From Promethearchaeota archaeon (GTDB lineage: Archaea; Asgardarchaeota; Lokiarchaeia; Sigynarchaeales; SOKP01), in NCBI GenBank assembly GCA_030668025.1, contig DAOUUT010000128.1:1-9953 (forward strand): a stretch of DNA of 9,953 nucleotides, written 5' to 3'. Both the position numbers and the translations under genes were made by a program. This document shows, piece after piece, positions 1 to 5,789 of the stretch (its first letter is position 1; every line of letters starts with the position of its first letter). The notes under the pieces are model-generated. The model saw only the letters and a list, made by a program, of their open reading frames with translations. It ran no database searches and was not told the DNA's origin.

Positions 1-219
1 GATTGTTTTCTTTTCCTCCTGGTACTAAAATGTTTTACTTCCCAGGGTTCCCTTTCCCTGACGGGAATCTTGCGGATTATTGGGCCGCAAGCGGATGTCC
101 GATTCGAGAATCTCGGGGTCAACGTCTACGTGCGACTAACCCGAGCTTATCGCAGCTTGTCACGCTCTTCATCGGTGCCCAAGCCAAGATATCCACCAAA
201 TAGCGTTGGCGTATTGGCG
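1..219 (-). rRNA. 23S ribosomal RNA, 5' end only (gene continues past the left edge)
   Basis: Read on the minus strand, this stretch carries the conserved start of large-subunit rRNA. GGTGGAT lies at 197-191, followed by a CTTGGC block, then CGATGAAG, then CTGCGATAAGC. Near the window edge are GGAAGTAAAACAT and GAGGAAAAGAAA, matching the segment that follows roughly 190 bases into bacterial and archaeal 23S rRNA. The order and spacing of these blocks agree with Escherichia coli 23S. The 5' end at about 219 was set by placing GGTGGAT about 22 bases in, as in E. coli, so it may be off by several bases. Only about 7% of a normal 2.9-kb gene is visible. The open frame on the opposite strand here is a by-product of the rRNA. 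No 16S or tRNA gene lies immediately upstream. Confidence 0.95.
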
Positions 220-272
220 TCTACTTGAGGAAAGATTCAGATTGCTTGTGAAAAGACTTGTGTATTCAGAGA

Positions 273-284
273 CTATATATATTT
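273..284 (-). promoter_or_regulatory. TATA-like element for the 23S rRNA gene
   Basis: On the minus strand this reads AAATATATATAG, a good archaeal TATA box. Transcription would be expected about 25 bases downstream, near 250, giving a leader of about 30 bases before the mature 23S end at about 219. The match to a TATA box is seen directly; its use by the 23S gene is inferred from position and from the absence of an upstream 16S gene that could supply a promoter. Confidence 0.5.
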
Positions 285-362
285 GAAAATTGAAATTTTA
301 ATTGAGACGAAAATATTCTATATTATATCTATGGGGAGTATGTTCTTATGAGCACGCTTTTC

Positions 363-425
363 GTTTTTGTTCGTTTCAGTTAAGTTTTTGTTCGTTTCTG
401 TTATTTGTTGTTCGTTTCTGTTCGT
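363..425. repeat. Three tandem copies of a 21-bp repeat
   Basis: Units at 363-383, 384-404 and 405-425 share the core TGTTCGTTTC(A/T)GTT. The first two differ at only two positions (378 and 383); the third has diverged at its ends. The array is T-rich on the plus strand. A possible pairing of AGCACG (351-356) with CGTGCT (423-428) would enclose it. A 21-base unit would preserve reading frame, and on the minus strand it encodes a seven-residue ETNKN-containing repeat, but no convincing gene covers it. It may have arisen by replication slippage, or be part of the leader of a neighbouring RNA. Confidence 0.75.
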
Positions 426-540
426 GCTTGGTCCGGAACCCTTAAACAACCGAGGAGTTGGTCGCTTTAGGCACTCATTTCCTGTAGCATCAGGCATTTT
501 GACCGAAGTCACTTCTGATGAACTTCCATGAGGCCGGTAC
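421..540. ncRNA. Candidate structured non-coding RNA (GC-rich island)
   Basis: Counted GC is 60 of 120 bases (50%), against clearly AT-rich flanks. In AT-rich archaea such islands often mark RNA genes. Bases 470-535 can fold into a long imperfect hairpin. The outer stem pairs 470-478 with 528-535 (8 bp, A473 bulged). The middle stem is CATCAG (488-493) with CTGATG (515-520). The apical stem is TGAC (500-503) with GTCA (508-511). On the minus strand the loop is C(UUCG)G, a very stable tetraloop. A second hairpin is possible at 454-467, with 5 pairs including one G-U. I could not match it to 5S, SRP, RNase P, tRNA, H/ACA or C/D box RNA, and strand and ends are unknown. A TATA-like stretch at 319-329 could serve a plus-strand transcript ending near 583. 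The minus-strand UUCG loop argues the other way. Confidence 0.4.
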
Positions 541-553
541 CTGTTATTGATGG

Positions 554-583
554 TATTTCATCGTTAAACGATGAGATATTTTT
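554..583 (+). terminator. Hairpin followed by a T-run, possible terminator
   Basis: Bases 554-564 pair with 568-578 (11 bp, including T557-G575 as G-U) around a 3-base loop, and five T follow at 579-583. The single G-U pair is compatible with RNA folding from the plus strand but would be an A-C mismatch on the minus strand. It could end a plus-strand RNA covering the GC-rich island. A second inverted repeat encloses it: GTTATTG at 543-549 with CAATAAC at 590-596. Archaeal termination relies mainly on T-runs, so the hairpin may instead be part of the RNA structure. Confidence 0.3.
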
Positions 584-958
584 CTCAGCCAATAACGCGA
601 CGATGTTAATAGGGATAAATTTAGATCACAAATTAAAAATCCATCGACGAAATATTAGAGTAATTTCTTAATTAAAAATTTTATGGTAGGAATTCATAAA
701 CTTTAAAAAGAAGGAGCGGTCTTTCATTTGACTAAAAATAATATCACAATGGATTAATAAGCAGAAGTTTAATAATTTTTTTAACGATAGTTATATTGGA
801 AAACTCATAGTTAAATAAAATTCTAAAAAGGATTAAGAAATTAAAAATTCAGTTATGGGTTTTTTTAAAAAAAGTGAGTAACATTAAAAGGTTTGCTTAA
901 AATATCTTAAGAACCTAAGTATCTGATTAATACAAATCAATTTTTATGTTTATTAATA
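584..958. other. AT-rich intergenic stretch with no recognised gene
   Basis: This stretch has frequent stops in all frames and no tRNA-like arms. A short TTG-initiated frame of nine codons (728-757) follows an AAGGAG sequence at 711-716, but nothing supports it as a gene. A weak TATA-like sequence, TTAAAATATC (897-906), could drive the gene starting at 959, giving a leader of about 30 bases. A run of seven T followed by seven A (860-873) is also present. I see nothing else to annotate. Confidence 0.5.
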
Positions 959-1828
959 ATGGAAAAGAAGATTTTGATAGGAACTTCGGGATGGGGTTAT
1001 GATGAGTGGGTAGGGCCATTTTATCCTAAGAGTTTGAAAAAAGAGGATTTTCTTTCATTTTATTCGGAAATATTTTACACAAACGAAGTTAATACTACTT
1101 TTTACAATGTTCCTTCGAAATCTATCGTAGCCCGCTGGAGAGACAAGACCCCCTCAGATTTCTTGTTTACGGCGAAGCTTAACAGAAAGATTACTCACGA
1201 ATATAAGTTAGATATTAGTTTATGTTTAAACGATTTGAATTATTTTTTAGAAGCGATGAGTCCTTTAATAGAATCCAAAAAGTTATTAGGGTTTTTAATA
1301 CAATTACCACCAAGCTTTAATAAAGAGGAGCATTTCGATAATTTAAAAGATTTTATTCAAAATTGGCCTAGTAATCCAGAACAAGAGGGTTATAATTTGA
1401 TTATAGAATTTAGGCACGAATCTTGGATGGATGACGGAGTTTTTAAGTATTTAAAAAGAAAATCTCTTACATATTGTGCCGTTATTGAGCCATTATTGCC
1501 TCCTAGAATGGATGTTACAAATCCAAAATTTGCGTATATTAGGTTTCATGGTTATGGGCAAAAAATATGGTTTAATTATTGTTTCAAAGAAGAGGAGATT
1601 AAAAAATGGGCAATTTCAATAAGAGATGTAATTCAAAAAGTTGATAGAGTGGGGATTTATTTTAACAATCATTTTTCGGGATATGCTACTAAAAATTCTT
1701 TAATGATGATGCGAGAGTTAAATCAAAATCCCAGAAAAGAACCTAAGCAAGTTAGAATTTTAGATATAAAGAAAAAATCTGGTACTTATTCAAGAGGACA
1801 AACAGGTTTAGATAAATTTTTAAATTAA
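959..1828 (+). CDS. DUF72 (YecE-like) family protein, TIM-barrel type
   Basis: The 289-residue product matches the DUF72/YecE family along most of its length. Residues 6-24 carry the hallmark IGTSGWGYDEW followed by G-P-FYP. ENTER-type family signatures follow: NEVNTTFYNVP (42-52), KTPSDFLFTAK (63-73) with H80, and LGFLIQLPPSF (110-120). IEFRHESW lies at 149-156, YIRFHGY at 193-199 and YFNNHFSGYATKNS at 234-247, the usual C-terminal conserved block. Residues 258-289 form a basic tail beyond that block. The family adopts a TIM-barrel fold; its biochemical role is not established, so no reaction is assigned. Charged and aromatic conserved residues suggest an enzyme acting on a nucleic-acid or phosphate ligand, which is inference only. 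No Shine-Dalgarno site precedes the ATG. The gene downstream begins 62 bp later on the same strand and may be co-transcribed. Confidence 0.9.
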   Translation: MEKKILIGTSGWGYDEWVGPFYPKSLKKEDFLSFYSEIFYTNEVNTTFYNVPSKSIVARWRDKTPSDFLFTAKLNRKITHEYKLDISLCLNDLNYFLEAMSPLIESKKLLGFLIQLPPSFNKEEHFDNLKDFIQNWPSNPEQEGYNLIIEFRHESWMDDGVFKYLKRKSLTYCAVIEPLLPPRMDVTNPKFAYIRFHGYGQKIWFNYCFKEEEIKKWAISIRDVIQKVDRVGIYFNNHFSGYATKNSLMMMRELNQNPRKEPKQVRILDIKKKSGTYSRGQTGLDKFLN

Positions 1829-1873
1829 AACACAAATTTAACTTGTGAGTAAGCATAATAGATGCTGTTGCTA

Positions 1874-1880
1874 GAAGAGG
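1874..1880 (+). promoter_or_regulatory. Shine-Dalgarno-like site before the TTG start of panE
   Basis: GAAGAGG lies 10 bases before the TTG codon at 1891 and can pair with the pyrimidine-rich 3' end typical of 16S rRNA. It supports the unusual start. An in-frame stop at 1885-1887 rules out any start further upstream, and the next in-frame ATG comes only after the nucleotide-binding motif. Confidence 0.5.
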
Positions 1881-1890
1881 TTGTTAAGAA

Positions 1891-2907
1891 TTGAATCGCA
1901 ACTTATTAAGAATTGGTTTCATTGGTCCAGGATCTATTGGTAGTTTATTCGGAGGATGTCTTGCTTCTGCTCATACTGATGCTAACCCATTAGAGATTAA
2001 TTTTTTTTGTAGAAGGGGCCATGCTAAGGTAATAAATAAGCATGGAATAAAGATATACAAAGATAAAGGTAATATAACGCTAACTAATATTAAAGCTTTC
2101 GAGAATGCTGAAGATTTTACTAAAAAATCAACAAATGAGAAGAAATACAAATTAGACTATTTGTTTTTAACTACTAAAACATACGATAGCGAGAGCGCGA
2201 TGATTCAATATAAAAAATTGATTGATTCGAGTAATTGGTTAATAATTCTACAGAATGGTATCGGTAACGAGGAATTAGTGAAGAAATATTGCGATGAAAA
2301 TAAAATTATAAGAATAATTACTTCGCATGGTGCATTACTGAAAGAATATGGTCGCGTGTATCATACAGGCGTAGGATTTACAAATATGGGGTTTGTCTAT
2401 TTAAAATCCCAAAAACAAAATGATAGTCGTTATAAGAGTGGTTATGTAAAATTAAACATGTTAAAAAATCGTCTAGACGCGGGAGGTTTAGAAACTGAAA
2501 TTGTTGATGACATTATTAAGTATACGTGGGAAAAAGCATTTGTAAACATTGGAATTAACGCGTTAGGGGCATTGACTCGTTTAAATAATGGAAAACTTTT
2601 AGAGAATGAGAAATTGAAACAAATAATGAAAACAGCGGTTAAAGAGGCTTTAGAAGTAGCTAAGTTAAAATACATCGAACTTTCTGATAAGGATTATGTT
2701 AGGTTAATGCATTCTGTTGCCGAAAAAACCTATAATAACAAAAATTCAATGTTACAAGACATATTAAAAGGAAATCTTACAGAAATTGACTTTCTTAATG
2801 GTAGAATTGTAAGTTTAGCAAAAAAAATAGGTGTAAAAGTCCCGATAAATGAAATGCTCACTTGTTTAATAAAAGGATTAGAAGAATCTTTCAGACAAGA
2901 AAATTAG
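1891..2907 (+). CDS. panE: 2-dehydropantoate 2-reductase (ketopantoate reductase)
   Basis: This enzyme reduces ketopantoate to pantoate with NADPH, a step towards coenzyme A in the cytoplasm. The 338-residue product starts its Rossmann fold at once, with GPGSIG at residues 12-17. QNGIGNEE (121-128) is the conserved loop of the family. WEKAFVNIGINALGAL (213-228) contains the expected catalytic Lys at 215. NSMLQDILKGNLTEIDFLNG (285-304) carries the substrate-binding Ser286 and the conserved Glu298. PIN (318-320) closes the family pattern. Length is slightly above the usual 300 or so, with a lysine-rich insertion around residues 75-88. The TTG start is forced by an upstream in-frame stop and backed by an SD-like site. 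The 3' end overlaps the convergent acetyltransferase gene by four bases. A second coenzyme A enzyme lies at 3534-4331, supporting the assignment. Confidence 0.93.
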   Translation: MNRNLLRIGFIGPGSIGSLFGGCLASAHTDANPLEINFFCRRGHAKVINKHGIKIYKDKGNITLTNIKAFENAEDFTKKSTNEKKYKLDYLFLTTKTYDSESAMIQYKKLIDSSNWLIILQNGIGNEELVKKYCDENKIIRIITSHGALLKEYGRVYHTGVGFTNMGFVYLKSQKQNDSRYKSGYVKLNMLKNRLDAGGLETEIVDDIIKYTWEKAFVNIGINALGALTRLNNGKLLENEKLKQIMKTAVKEALEVAKLKYIELSDKDYVRLMHSVAEKTYNNKNSMLQDILKGNLTEIDFLNGRIVSLAKKIGVKVPINEMLTCLIKGLEESFRQEN

Positions 2908-3428
2908 GCTTTTAGGGTCATATAATACGCATTCTCCCCGTCTCGATAATATTTTTCTTTTATGCTATTGGCGGTAAAATTAAATTTTTTGTATAAATTA
3001 ATAGCAATATAATTACTCACTCTTACTTCTAAGACAAACTTGTCTATTTTGTAATTGTGTAATTTTTTCATAGAGTTTGTTAACAAAATTGCTGCTATAC
3101 CTGACCTCCTATAGCTCTGTAAAACTGCTATTGAGACTAGATGTCCTTTATTCATCAATTTCAAACTATTTATCGCGGGAGCTCGTTCAACCCTCCACAT
3201 TATATATCCAATAATTTTTCCGTTGCTATTACAAGCAACTTGAAAGGGTTCTGGATAATTATCTAATATGTTTTTGTAAAAAAAATAAGGATAATCTTCG
3301 GGTAATTCTTTTTCATTTACTTCGATAACGCCTTCTAAGTCTTCTAAGAAGCATCTTCTTACAACGATTGGTTTTTTATCATTCAAAATATTGAAGTAAT
3401 TAGGCTGCGTATCTTTTTCTGTACCCAT
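2904..3428 (-). CDS. rimI: N-terminal acetyltransferase, archaeal Ard1/RimI type (GNAT)
   Basis: The 174-residue product is a GNAT acetyltransferase closest in pattern to archaeal Ard1/RimI enzymes, which acetylate protein N termini using acetyl-CoA. VRRCFLEDLEGVIEVNE (23-39) is the first helix region. GHLVSIAVL (95-103) is the core strand, followed by the acetyl-CoA loop YRRSGIA (106-112). LEVRVSNYIAINLYKKFNF (133-151) is the conserved C-terminal block, and YYRDGENAYYM (160-170) ends the fold as in archaeal Ard1. About 20 residues at the N terminus precede the domain. The ATG at 3428 is the only sensible start, since the next Met is residue 77. The gene runs head-on into panE with a four-base overlap of stops. 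Its promoter is probably the TATA-like element at 3474-3483. The exact protein targets cannot be told from sequence. Confidence 0.88.
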   Translation of the reverse strand: MGTEKDTQPNYFNILNDKKPIVVRRCFLEDLEGVIEVNEKELPEDYPYFFYKNILDNYPEPFQVACNSNGKIIGYIMWRVERAPAINSLKLMNKGHLVSIAVLQSYRRSGIAAILLTNSMKKLHNYKIDKFVLEVRVSNYIAINLYKKFNFTANSIKEKYYRDGENAYYMTLKA

Positions 3429-3473
3429 AGTTGTATGAGCTCAAATTATATTTCTTGATATTTAAAATTATAG

Positions 3474-3483
3474 CTATATAAAA
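3474..3483 (-). promoter_or_regulatory. TATA-like element upstream of the acetyltransferase gene
   Basis: The minus strand reads TTTTATATAG, a strong archaeal TATA match. A start site about 25 bases downstream would fall near 3453, leaving a leader of about 25 bases before the ATG at 3428. A separate promoter here suggests the acetyltransferase is not simply read through from the upstream gene ending at 3534. A weaker AT-rich stretch closer to the ATG (3443-3450) is an alternative. Confidence 0.4.
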
Positions 3484-3533
3484 TATTATTTTAGAACTTT
3501 TTAAGCTTTTTTAAATAATAATAAGGTTTAAAT

Positions 3534-4331
3534 TCAATTTTTTACAATTTTGAAAGCAACTTTTTTTTGTCTTTTAACATATCGAATTATAGTTTCTAAA
3601 GATAGAATAATGTTTTTTCTGTTATTAAAATTATCAATAATGCTTTGCAATTCTTTCTTATCAACATGTTTTAATTTTTTAGCGATCACAATCATTACAG
3701 GTAATGTTCTGATAATATTATCTACAATCGTAATATCTGCCCATATTGAAGTTCTACTAATTGGATTTAAATCAATTGCAATTACTTTTTTTCCGATCCT
3801 TTTTAATGCTTCTGTTCTGTCTCCATCTTCTAAAGGAACCATAATTACATCAGAATTTTGAATTGATTCTACCAACCTTCTATTACTATCCAATCCTTCA
3901 ATTTCGACCATTTTTTCATCATTAATACCTCGAATATCAATAGCTCCTGCCTTTTCTAATACATTCTTAATAGCCTTAATTCGACCTGCTTTCCTATAAA
4001 ATAAATTTATTTCGAGTGGGGCATTTATTAAATTCGAAAGTTTAGCGAGTTCGTGAGGTACTAGTGCCGCAATATTCCCATTAACGCTAATCACTGGATT
4101 TTTAGCAAGCAGAAGCATTGCTACCGCAGCTTTAATGGCTCTCTTAGAAGCTTCATTTGTTTTTTCACCTAAAATGTAATCAAAACATTCGCCTCTCCCA
4201 TGAGCTATTAAACCTGCCTCAGCGACAACTAGATTTTTCATCCCTTCTATTATTCTATGACGATATTTTAAGCTCTCATACCGGGGATGAGTCTTAGGAA
4301 CATCAGAATGATTATTTTTATTGGAAACCAT
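3534..4331 (-). CDS. 4-phosphopantoate--beta-alanine ligase (phosphopantothenate synthetase)
   Basis: This archaea-specific enzyme joins 4-phosphopantoate and beta-alanine using ATP to give 4-phosphopantothenate, replacing the bacterial pantothenate synthetase plus pantothenate kinase route. The 265-residue length is normal for the family (formerly DUF137, COG1701). Conserved blocks are clear: VPKTHPRYESL (11-21), GLIAHGRGECFDYILGEKT (40-58), AKNPVISVNGNIAAL (76-90), EINLFYR (107-113), VPLEDGDRTEALKRIGKKV (165-183), and IDLNPISRT (186-194) followed by ITIVDNIIR (200-208). The ATG at 4331 gives the usual N terminus with a short polar lead. The gene is divergent from aRF1, and the two share a TATA-like element near 4358-4368. 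Ketopantoate reductase of the same pathway lies close by on the other strand. Pantoate kinase and ketopantoate hydroxymethyltransferase are not in the window. Confidence 0.95.
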   Translation of the reverse strand: MVSNKNNHSDVPKTHPRYESLKYRHRIIEGMKNLVVAEAGLIAHGRGECFDYILGEKTNEASKRAIKAAVAMLLLAKNPVISVNGNIAALVPHELAKLSNLINAPLEINLFYRKAGRIKAIKNVLEKAGAIDIRGINDEKMVEIEGLDSNRRLVESIQNSDVIMVPLEDGDRTEALKRIGKKVIAIDLNPISRTSIWADITIVDNIIRTLPVMIVIAKKLKHVDKKELQSIIDNFNNRKNIILSLETIIRYVKRQKKVAFKIVKN

Positions 4332-4357
4332 AAAACAACAATTATTATTATGTAGGC

Positions 4358-4368
4358 CTTTATATAGA
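4358..4368. promoter_or_regulatory. TATA-like element in the divergent promoter region
   Basis: The plus strand reads CTTTATATAGA and the minus strand TCTATATAAAG, so the same box looks usable in both directions. For the ligase gene (minus) it lies about 30 bases before the ATG at 4331, predicting a nearly leaderless mRNA. For aRF1 (plus) a start near 4388 would leave a leader of about 30 bases. Whether one box serves both genes cannot be decided by eye. Confidence 0.45.
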
Positions 4369-4419
4369 TTGATAAGGAAGAAAAATTATTAATCTTTTGT
4401 TAATTTTATCTCATTATTG

Positions 4420-5700
4420 ATGATTATGGCTCCAGTAGAACGTAAAAAAAGCGAGGATTTGAAGGTTTACAAGATAAAAAAGCTTTTAGACAAGCTTAAA
4501 TCTAAAAAGGGTTTTCACACAGAGCTGATATCTTTATATATACCTCATGATCGAAAACTTTCGGATGTTATCAATTATTTAAAGAACGAAGTAAGCGAAA
4601 GCCAAAACATTAAATCAAAATTAACTCGTAAAAATGTATTAGATGGAATCTCAACACTTATTGGGATGTTAAAGAATTATAAAGAAGTTCCAGAGAATGG
4701 ATTAGTTATGTTTGCTGGAGCAATCCCTCAAAACAATACTCCTGGAACAGAAAAAATGGAAAGATACATCGTAGATCCCCCAGAAAAGGCAAAAACATTT
4801 AGATATCACTGTGCGAGTAAATTTTTACTAGACCCATTAGAGGCCATGCTCAAATCAAAGGAAACTTATGGATTGCTTGTTATCGGACGAAAGGAATCAG
4901 CAGTTGGATATATTACAGGGAATCATGTAGAAATTGTGAGAGAATTTACCTCTGGGATTCATGGAAAACATAAAGCTGGTGGTCAATCGCAGAAAAGATA
5001 TGAAAGATTGATTGAAGAGGGAGAAAAAAGGTTTTATAGAAGAATATCTGAAGAAGTAAACGAATTATTTTTAAAATTAGAGGATTTACAAGGAATTTTT
5101 ATTGGAGGACCTGGTCCTTCTAAAGAAAAGTTTGTAAACGATGAAAGTTTAGATTATCGATTACGAGATAAAATTTTAGATGTTGTAGATCTTGGTTATG
5201 GAGGGTCCGAGGGAATTCGCGCGTTGATTGAAAAGATTAAAAAAAAAATATCAAACGTAAAATTCATTCGGGAAAAAGAAGTTGTCCAAGGATTTTTAAA
5301 GGAGATATCAAATGAATCGGGTTTAGCTGCTTACGGTCTTAAAGAAGTAGAAAAAGCTTTAACTATGGGTGCTGTGAAAAAATTAATTCTTTCTGAAAAA
5401 TTAGATATTTATCAATTAAAAATTGAATGTTCGAATTGTGGCCATAAAGAATCTCGCATTGCAAGGGAGTTGGAATTAAACAAAGTAAAATTATCCATCC
5501 AAGAAGAAAGTTGTCCGAATTGTAGTTCTAGCACATACAACCTTGTAAACACAGTATCTATAATTGAAGAGCTGGGTTCCATAGCAGAAACTATGAACAC
5601 TGATGTGATACTTATTTCTCCAGAAACAGAAGAGGGAGAAATGTTATACAGCACTTTCGGTGGAATAATCGCGATTCTTCGATTTAAATTAACTTATTAG
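4420..5700 (+). CDS. prf1: Peptide chain release factor aRF1
   Basis: aRF1 recognises all three stop codons in the ribosomal A site and triggers release of the finished protein; it is the archaeal counterpart of eukaryotic eRF1. Counting from ATG 4420 (426 residues), the decoding motif NIKS is at 63-66 and YHCASKF, matching YxCxxxF, at 129-135. GGQ, which acts in the peptidyl-transferase centre, is at 187-189 inside GKHKAGGQSQKRYERLIEE. The C-terminal domain carries a zinc-ribbon cysteine set, C337/C340 and C365/C368, as in many archaeal aRF1 proteins. Length is typical (about 410-430). The start is uncertain: TTG 4417, ATG 4420 and ATG 4426 are all in frame, and no Shine-Dalgarno site distinguishes them. 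ATG 4420 was chosen as the most upstream ATG. The ATPase gene follows on the same strand after 89 bases. Confidence 0.96.
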   Translation: MIMAPVERKKSEDLKVYKIKKLLDKLKSKKGFHTELISLYIPHDRKLSDVINYLKNEVSESQNIKSKLTRKNVLDGISTLIGMLKNYKEVPENGLVMFAGAIPQNNTPGTEKMERYIVDPPEKAKTFRYHCASKFLLDPLEAMLKSKETYGLLVIGRKESAVGYITGNHVEIVREFTSGIHGKHKAGGQSQKRYERLIEEGEKRFYRRISEEVNELFLKLEDLQGIFIGGPGPSKEKFVNDESLDYRLRDKILDVVDLGYGGSEGIRALIEKIKKKISNVKFIREKEVVQGFLKEISNESGLAAYGLKEVEKALTMGAVKKLILSEKLDIYQLKIECSNCGHKESRIARELELNKVKLSIQEESCPNCSSSTYNLVNTVSIIEELGSIAETMNTDVILISPETEEGEMLYSTFGGIIAILRFKLTY

Positions 5701-5735
5701 AGTAAATTTTATAATTTTAATTTTAAGAGCTTCAT

Positions 5736-5750
5736 TAAAAAAATTTAAAG
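5736..5750 (+). promoter_or_regulatory. Weak TATA-like element before the Get3-type ATPase gene
   Basis: TAAAAAAATTTAAAG lies about 45 bases before the ATG at 5790; a start near 5767 would leave a leader of about 23 bases. The preceding T-rich stretch (5706-5724) could end the aRF1 transcript. Both readings are weak because the whole spacer is AT-rich. Co-transcription with aRF1 remains possible. Confidence 0.25.
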
Positions 5751-5789
5751 CATTACAGAAATAAACAAGAAAAATTTTTGTGGATTACT

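Noticed and set aside
3..203. Plus-strand open frame of 66 codons
   Set aside because: It lies antisense to conserved 23S rRNA blocks, which explain the sequence fully.
430..438. GGTCCGGAA, like the tetraloop region of SRP RNA
   Set aside because: The following bases do not pair back as SRP helix 8 requires, and the AGCAGC side is missing.
318..512. Minus-strand open frame of 64 codons containing a seven-residue repeat
   Set aside because: Its coding sequence is the 21-bp repeat array plus the foldable GC-rich island. The product looks low-complexity, and no ribosome binding site or family pattern supports it.
515..521. CTGATGA, resembling a box C of C/D guide RNA
   Set aside because: No matching D, C' and D' boxes at proper spacing were found, and the bases are better used in the CATCAG/CTGATG stem.
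728..757. Nine-codon TTG frame after an AAGGAG sequence
   Set aside because: It is too short and isolated to support; an SD-like match this size is expected by chance.
2442..2675. Minus-strand frame of 77 codons inside panE
   Set aside because: It is a shadow of the conserved C-terminal domain of ketopantoate reductase.
3550..3861. Plus-strand frame of 103 codons inside the phosphopantothenate synthetase gene
   Set aside because: The minus-strand frame carries conserved family motifs; the plus frame is a hydrophobic antisense artefact.
5412..5654. Minus-strand frame of 80 codons inside aRF1
   Set aside because: It is antisense to the zinc-ribbon region of aRF1.
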